Below are positions 59,977 through 64,000 of a stretch of DNA of 64,000 nt, piece by piece. Every line of letters starts with the position of its first letter. Position 1 is the stretch's first letter. Made by a program: the position numbers and the translations under genes. The notes beneath the pieces are model-generated. The model was not told the origin of the DNA. It ran no database searches and was given only the letters and a program-made list of their open reading frames with translations. Origin of the DNA: Pararhizobium sp. (GTDB lineage: Bacteria; Pseudomonadota; Alphaproteobacteria; Rhizobiales; Rhizobiaceae); NCBI GenBank assembly GCA_030655075.1, contig JAURWE010000058.1, positions 186,001 through 250,000 of the forward strand. Direction: 5' to 3'.

Positions 59977-62366
59977 CCCAGATGACGGTAGCAAGGTATT
60001 TTGACGACATGTCCTATGGTCCCGCCCCGGAAGCCGACGGTGAAGCGCGCGGCTGGCTGGCCCGCCACGGCAGCAAATTCGGCCACTTCATTAATGGCGC
60101 TTTCGTGCCATCTGCTTCGGCCAAAAGCTTCGATACGTTCGAACCGGCGACCGGCAAAGTGCTGGCCAAACTCGCGTTCGGCGAAAAGGCCGATGTCGAT
60201 AACGCCGTTTCTGCGGCCAGGAAGGCGCAGGCTGCCTGGGCGAAGCTGTCCGGCCATGCCCGCGCGAGGCATCTCTATGCGCTTGCCCGCATGATCCAGC
60301 GCCATGCGCGCCTGATTGCCGTTGTGGAGGCCATCGACAACGGCAAGCCGATCCGCGAAACACGCGACATCGACGTGCCGCTCGCCGCCCGCCATTTTTA
60401 TCACCACGCCGGCTGGGCGCAGCTGCAGGAGACGGAATTCGCCGATCAGGTGCCGGTCGGCGTCGTCGGGCAGATCATCCCCTGGAATTTTCCCTTCCTG
60501 ATGCTGGCTTGGAAGGTCGCCCCGGCACTGGCGCTGGGCAACACGGTCGTGCTGAAGCCGGCCGAGTTCACTTCGCTGACGGCGCTGCTGTTTGCCGAGC
60601 TTGCTGCGGCTGCAGGTCTTCCCGCAGGCGTGCTGAACGTGGTGACCGGCGAAGGTGAGACGGGCGCGCTGCTGGTCGACCATGTCGATATCGACAAGAT
60701 CGCCTTCACCGGCTCGACCGAGGTTGGACGCATCATTCGTGAACGCACGGCCGGCAGCGGCAAGTCGCTGACGCTGGAGCTCGGCGGCAAGTCGCCGTTC
60801 ATCGTGTTCGACGATGCCGATATCGATGCGGCTGTCGAGGGCGTTGTCGACGCGATCTGGTTCAATCAGGGTCAGGTCTGCTGCGCCGGTTCGCGCATTC
60901 TTGTTCACGAAGGCATTGCAGATTTGTTTTACCAGCGGCTCGAGCGCCGGATGCAGACGCTGCGCGTCGGCCAGCCGCTCGACAAGTGCATCGATATGGG
61001 CGCGATCGTTGCGCCCGTGCAGCTCCAGCGCATCGAAGCGCTGGTCAAGAAGGGTGTCGCTGAAGGCGCGACACTGCATCAGGCCAAGATCGACCTGCCA
61101 AAGGGCGGCAGCTTCTACCCTCCGACGTTCTTGAGCGGCGTTCAGCCGACATCGACGGTTGCGACCGAAGAGATTTTCGGACCAGTCGCCGTCTCCATGA
61201 CATTCCGGACGCCGGAAGAGGCAATCCAGCTGGCCAACCATTCGCGCTACGGCCTTGCGGCTAGTGTCTGGAGCGAGACGATCGGCCTGGCGCTGAATGT
61301 TGCTGCCAAGCTTTCGGCGGGTGTCGTCTGGGTCAACGCGACCAATCTCTTCGACGCAGCGGTCGGTTTCGGCGGCAAGCGCGAATCCGGCTTCGGCCGC
61401 GAGGGTGGGCGTGAAGGCTGCTACGAATATCTGAAACCTAAAACATGGGCAGGCCGCAAGGCGCGCGCTTCTGCGACGCTGCCACAGGTCAAGCAGGCTG
61501 CCGGCGACTTTGCCGCTTCTCCGCTCGACCGCACCGCCAAACTGTTCATCGGCGGCAAGCAGGCGCGGCCCGACGGAAACTATTCGCGCCCGGTCATTTC
61601 AGCCAAGGGCAGGGTTTTGGGCGAAGTTGGCGACGGCAATCGCAAGGATATCCGCAATGCCGTCGCCGCCGCGCAGTCGGCGTCCGGCTGGTCCAGTGCG
61701 ACGACGCACAACCGCTCGCAGATCCTCTACTATATCGCAGAGAACCTCAGTGGCCGGGCCGACGAGTTTGCCGGCCGGATCGCGGCCATGACCGGCGTTT
61801 CTGCTTCTGAAGCCAAGGCTGAAGTGGAGGCCTCGATTTCGCGGCTGTTCACGTATGGCGCCTGGGCCGACAAGTACGAAGGGTCAGTGCATCAACCGCC
61901 ATTGCGCGGCGTAGCTCTGGCCATGCCTGAAGCAATCGGTGTCGTCGGTGTTATCTGCCCAACGGAAGCGCCGCTGCTCGGCTTCATCAGTCTGGTAGCG
62001 CCTCTGATTGCCGTTGGGAATCGTGTCGTCGCGGTGCCCAGCGAACACCACCCGCTGTCGGTGACGGATTTCTATTCGATCCTTGAGACATCGGATGTCC
62101 CGGCCGGTGTCGTCAACATCGTGACGGGCGTGGCTGTTGACCTCGCCAAGACCCTTGCCGAGCACAATGATGTCGATGCGGTCTGGGCTTTCGGCTCGGC
62201 TGAGCTGTCAACGATGGTCGAGAAACTGTCGGCGGGCAATCTGAAGCGGACATTTGTCGATTACGGCAAGGCGACTGACTGGAACGATAGGGCGGCGGCC
62301 GAAGGGGCGCTGTATCTGCGGCGGGCAACAGACGTGAAGAACATCTGGATCCCCTACGGAGAGTAG
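59973..62366 (+). CDS. Double-domain aldehyde dehydrogenase (ALDH16-like)
   Basis: This 797-residue protein has a complete first aldehyde dehydrogenase domain (about 40-490; IIPWNFPFLMLAWKVAPALA, Glu269 in LELGGKSP, catalytic Cys303 in GQVCCAGSR, EEIFGPVAVSMTF) followed by a second, degenerate one (about 515-797; KLFIGGKQARPDGNYSRPV, VIDP-like VGVICPTEAPLLGF, VVNIVTGV) with no catalytic Cys. This is the ALDH16 plan. Overlap with deoC suggests it oxidises the acetaldehyde released from deoxyribose phosphate. Confidence 0.88.
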   Translation: MTQMTVARYFDDMSYGPAPEADGEARGWLARHGSKFGHFINGAFVPSASAKSFDTFEPATGKVLAKLAFGEKADVDNAVSAARKAQAAWAKLSGHARARHLYALARMIQRHARLIAVVEAIDNGKPIRETRDIDVPLAARHFYHHAGWAQLQETEFADQVPVGVVGQIIPWNFPFLMLAWKVAPALALGNTVVLKPAEFTSLTALLFAELAAAAGLPAGVLNVVTGEGETGALLVDHVDIDKIAFTGSTEVGRIIRERTAGSGKSLTLELGGKSPFIVFDDADIDAAVEGVVDAIWFNQGQVCCAGSRILVHEGIADLFYQRLERRMQTLRVGQPLDKCIDMGAIVAPVQLQRIEALVKKGVAEGATLHQAKIDLPKGGSFYPPTFLSGVQPTSTVATEEIFGPVAVSMTFRTPEEAIQLANHSRYGLAASVWSETIGLALNVAAKLSAGVVWVNATNLFDAAVGFGGKRESGFGREGGREGCYEYLKPKTWAGRKARASATLPQVKQAAGDFAASPLDRTAKLFIGGKQARPDGNYSRPVISAKGRVLGEVGDGNRKDIRNAVAAAQSASGWSSATTHNRSQILYYIAENLSGRADEFAGRIAAMTGVSASEAKAEVEASISRLFTYGAWADKYEGSVHQPPLRGVALAMPEAIGVVGVICPTEAPLLGFISLVAPLIAVGNRVVAVPSEHHPLSVTDFYSILETSDVPAGVVNIVTGVAVDLAKTLAEHNDVDAVWAFGSAELSTMVEKLSAGNLKRTFVDYGKATDWNDRAAAEGALYLRRATDVKNIWIPYGE

Positions 62367-62382
62367 GCCGGGACCGATGTCT

Positions 62383-63390
62383 TCATGTGCCGGTAGCGGC
62401 AACCGCCGCGCTTGAATTGCGGTTGATGAGAACGGGCTCGAGCATCCATTCCTTCTGCAAGGAAAGTCGCCCGAGGACGGCTTCGAGCGCGATGCGGGCG
62501 ATTTCGGCGATGGGCTGACGGATTGTCGTCAGCCGTGGAAAAACGAGTGACGCCAGGGGAATGTCGTCGAAGCCGATGATCGACAGGTCCTGCGGCACGC
62601 GGATGCCCATATCGGCGGCTGCGCGCATGAGGCCGATGGCCTGCTGGTCGCTCGCTGTTGCAATGGCTGTTGGGCGCCTGTCCGGCGGGGACTGGAGGAG
62701 AATTCTGCCGAGCTTTTCGCCTGACGTGTAATCGAAATTGCCTTCGACAATCTGTGGCTCGGTGACACTGCCGGGATTTTGTGCCTGGAATTCGGAAACC
62801 CTGCTGACGAAGCCGGCGCGGCGCGCACGCGACACTTCGGTCGAGCTTGGACCGCTGATGTACCCGAGATTGCGGTGTCCGAGCGCCAGGAGGTGATCAG
62901 CCGCCAGATAGCCACCGCGGGCATTGTCGACACCCACCAGCGCGTGGCCCCTTAGGGGCCTGTCAACGGTGACGGTTCGTGTTCCGGCGACGATTGTATT
63001 GATCAAACTGTCGCTGACCGGAACCAGGATTATGCCGAACGGGAGGCGGCTGAGCAGCGCCTCTACCTGCTGCTGCTCTGCCTTGGGATCATCGTGCGTG
63101 TTTGCGAGAAGAACGGAATAACCTTCGGCCGAGGCGAGCATTTCGACGTGTTTGGCCAGTTCAGCAAAAAAGGGGTTGGTAATATCGGGAATCAGGAGAC
63201 CAATCAGGTAGGTCCTGTTGAGGCGCAGGTTTCTACCGAGCGAGCTTGGCCGGTAGCCGAGCCGTTCAATGACACCTTCGACTTTCAAACGGATCGCTTC
63301 ACTGACGGTGCTGTTCTTTGCGAGAACGCGCGAAACCGTGCCGACAGAAACTCCGGCATGCTGCGCTACATCTTTGATTGTAATCGTCAA
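62383..63390 (-). CDS. LacI-family transcriptional regulator
   Basis: This 335-residue protein has an N-terminal LacI helix-turn-helix and hinge (ITIKDVAQHAGVSVGTVSRVL) and a periplasmic-binding-protein-like effector domain (LIGLLIPDITNPFFAEL, GIILVPVSDSL, LGHRNLGYISGP, SIIGFDDIPLASLVFPRLTTI). It is divergent from a sugar ABC binding-protein gene, with two identical palindromes between, so it probably represses that transporter in the absence of its sugar. Confidence 0.93.
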   Translation of the reverse strand: MTITIKDVAQHAGVSVGTVSRVLAKNSTVSEAIRLKVEGVIERLGYRPSSLGRNLRLNRTYLIGLLIPDITNPFFAELAKHVEMLASAEGYSVLLANTHDDPKAEQQQVEALLSRLPFGIILVPVSDSLINTIVAGTRTVTVDRPLRGHALVGVDNARGGYLAADHLLALGHRNLGYISGPSSTEVSRARRAGFVSRVSEFQAQNPGSVTEPQIVEGNFDYTSGEKLGRILLQSPPDRRPTAIATASDQQAIGLMRAAADMGIRVPQDLSIIGFDDIPLASLVFPRLTTIRQPIAEIARIALEAVLGRLSLQKEWMLEPVLINRNSSAAVAATGT

Positions 63391-63474
63391 ACAGCAATCC
63401 TCTTATGCCAGGCGGCTGATCATAAACCAGAGAAATTCGCGCATTGGTAGACGAATCAGGAAAAATTTTGCAAA

Positions 63475-63486
63475 TGAAACGTTTCA
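63475..63486. promoter_or_regulatory. LacI-type operator 1
   Basis: TGAAACGTTTCA is a perfect 12-base palindrome with the central CG typical of LacI-family operators, 85 bases upstream of the lacI-type gene start. An identical copy lies at 63549. Confidence 0.8.
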
Positions 63487-63548
63487 TATTGACATATTCA
63501 TGGAGTTTCTGTTTGCTGGCAGATGAAATGCATCGACATCATTCTCGA

Positions 63549-63560
63549 TGAAACGTTTCA
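63549..63560. promoter_or_regulatory. LacI-type operator 2
   Basis: TGAAACGTTTCA, identical to the copy at 63475, 44 bases before the ABC binding-protein start. The centres are 74 bases apart, about seven helical turns, which suits DNA looping by a tetramer. Confidence 0.8.
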
Positions 63561-63603
63561 CCGTTGGCTGGAGGGCCACGGTTTAAAAAAGGGAGGACTA
63601 TCT

Positions 63604-64000
63604 ATGAAATTCTTCAAGCTCATATCTATCGCTGCCCTCATGGCGACAGTCTCGCTGCCCGCCATCGCCACGGCAGCCGACAAGCCGGTCGTCGGTCTGG
63701 TCATGAAGTCCCTTGCCAACGACTTCTTCAGGAACATGCTGGAAGGCGCCGAGGCGCATGCCAAAAAGCGTGGCGATTATGAACTCAAAGCTATCGGCAT
63801 GCAGAACGAGACCGATTTCGAAAGCCAGCTGAACGGCGTCGAAAACTTCATCACGCAGGGCGTCGATGCCATCGTCATCGCGCCGGCTGATTCCCGCGCC
63901 ATGGTCGCTCCGCTGAAGAAGGCGATGGATGCCGGCATTACGGTCGTGAACTTCGACGTCTCGCTCGACGAGCAGGCCAAGAAGGACGCCGGCATCGATC
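63604..64000 (+). CDS. Sugar ABC transporter periplasmic binding protein (3' end cut off)
   Basis: The frame from ATG 63604 runs off the window; 132 residues are present. A signal peptide (KLISIAALMATVSLPAIATA, cleavage near ATA-AD) is followed by the RbsB-type domain start (KPVVGLVMKSLANDFFRNML, QLNGVENFITQGVDAIVIAP, ITVVNFDVSLDEQAK). GGGAGG lies 10 bases before the ATG. The ligand is unknown, probably a pentose, polyol or similar sugar. It is controlled, by inference, through the two LacI-type operators. Confidence 0.88.
   Translation, partial: MKFFKLISIAALMATVSLPAIATAADKPVVGLVMKSLANDFFRNMLEGAEAHAKKRGDYELKAIGMQNETDFESQLNGVENFITQGVDAIVIAPADSRAMVAPLKKAMDAGITVVNFDVSLDEQAKKDAGID

Noticed and set aside
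59973..62366. Artificial fusion of two aldehyde dehydrogenase genes by assembly error
   Set aside because: The double-domain plan with a degenerate second half is a known family (ALDH16), and the frame is continuous.
1..64000. CRISPR arrays, insertion sequences, prophage or integrative element ends
   Set aside because: No regular direct repeats with spacers, transposase, integrase or tRNA-end duplication was seen; the tRNA-Ser 3' end shows no second copy nearby.

Overview
The window looks like a chromosomal segment of an alphaproteobacterium of the Rhizobiales, most likely Rhizobiaceae. The evidence is the conserved run obgE-proB-proA-nadD-rsfS-rlmH-envC-ctpA-divergent polysaccharide deacetylase-rppH, a DUF982 gene, GC-rich coding with alphaproteobacterial-style promoters, and the family content. 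No insertion sequence, prophage or CRISPR array was seen. The only clear sign of gene decay is a toxin gene split by a stop codon.

Layout. (1) 2-6150: histidine utilisation genes hutF (5' cut off), a hutH paralogue without the MIO triad, hutI, hutH and hutG, tightly overlapped. (2) 6334-28653: an island that accounts for stepwise demethylation of trimethylamine. Tmm makes TMAO, Tdm makes dimethylamine plus formaldehyde, DmmDABC makes monomethylamine plus one-carbon units, GmaS and MgsABC make gamma-glutamylmethylamide and N-methylglutamate, MgdABCD regenerates glutamate and gives methylene-THF, and PurU releases formate. It also carries an APC permease, a GlxA/GbdR-like regulator, and a parD/parE pair whose toxin is interrupted. 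(3) 28782-39952: an FAD/NAD(P)-binding protein, a peroxiredoxin, a SulP anion transporter with a cyclic-nucleotide-binding tail, a very large soluble-adenylyl-cyclase-like protein, a Crp-type regulator, and small conserved genes. (4) 39970-43807: an ECF sigma factor with its NrsF-type anti-sigma factor, divergent from a four-gene bufferin (DUF2282/DUF692/DUF2063/DoxX) RiPP operon. Both sides carry the same promoter motif. (5) 43888-57877: tRNA-Ser(CGA), rplU-rpmA, two acetyltransferases and the conserved obgE-to-rppH block, a cold-shock gene and two small rhizobial genes. (6) 58075-64000: deoR-deoC-aldehyde dehydrogenase for deoxyribose use, then a LacI regulator divergent from the start of a sugar ABC-transporter binding-protein gene, with two identical operators between them.

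The most interesting points are: the two cyclase domains of the 1357-residue protein, which have lost complementary halves of the active site and sit beside a transporter and a regulator that both keep cyclic-nucleotide-binding signatures; the MIO-less HutH paralogue; the bufferin locus with matched ECF promoters and an internal terminator-like hairpin; the full methylated-amine pathway; and shared operator motifs at the deo and LacI loci. Functional calls rest on family recognition from the sequence; no database search was run.
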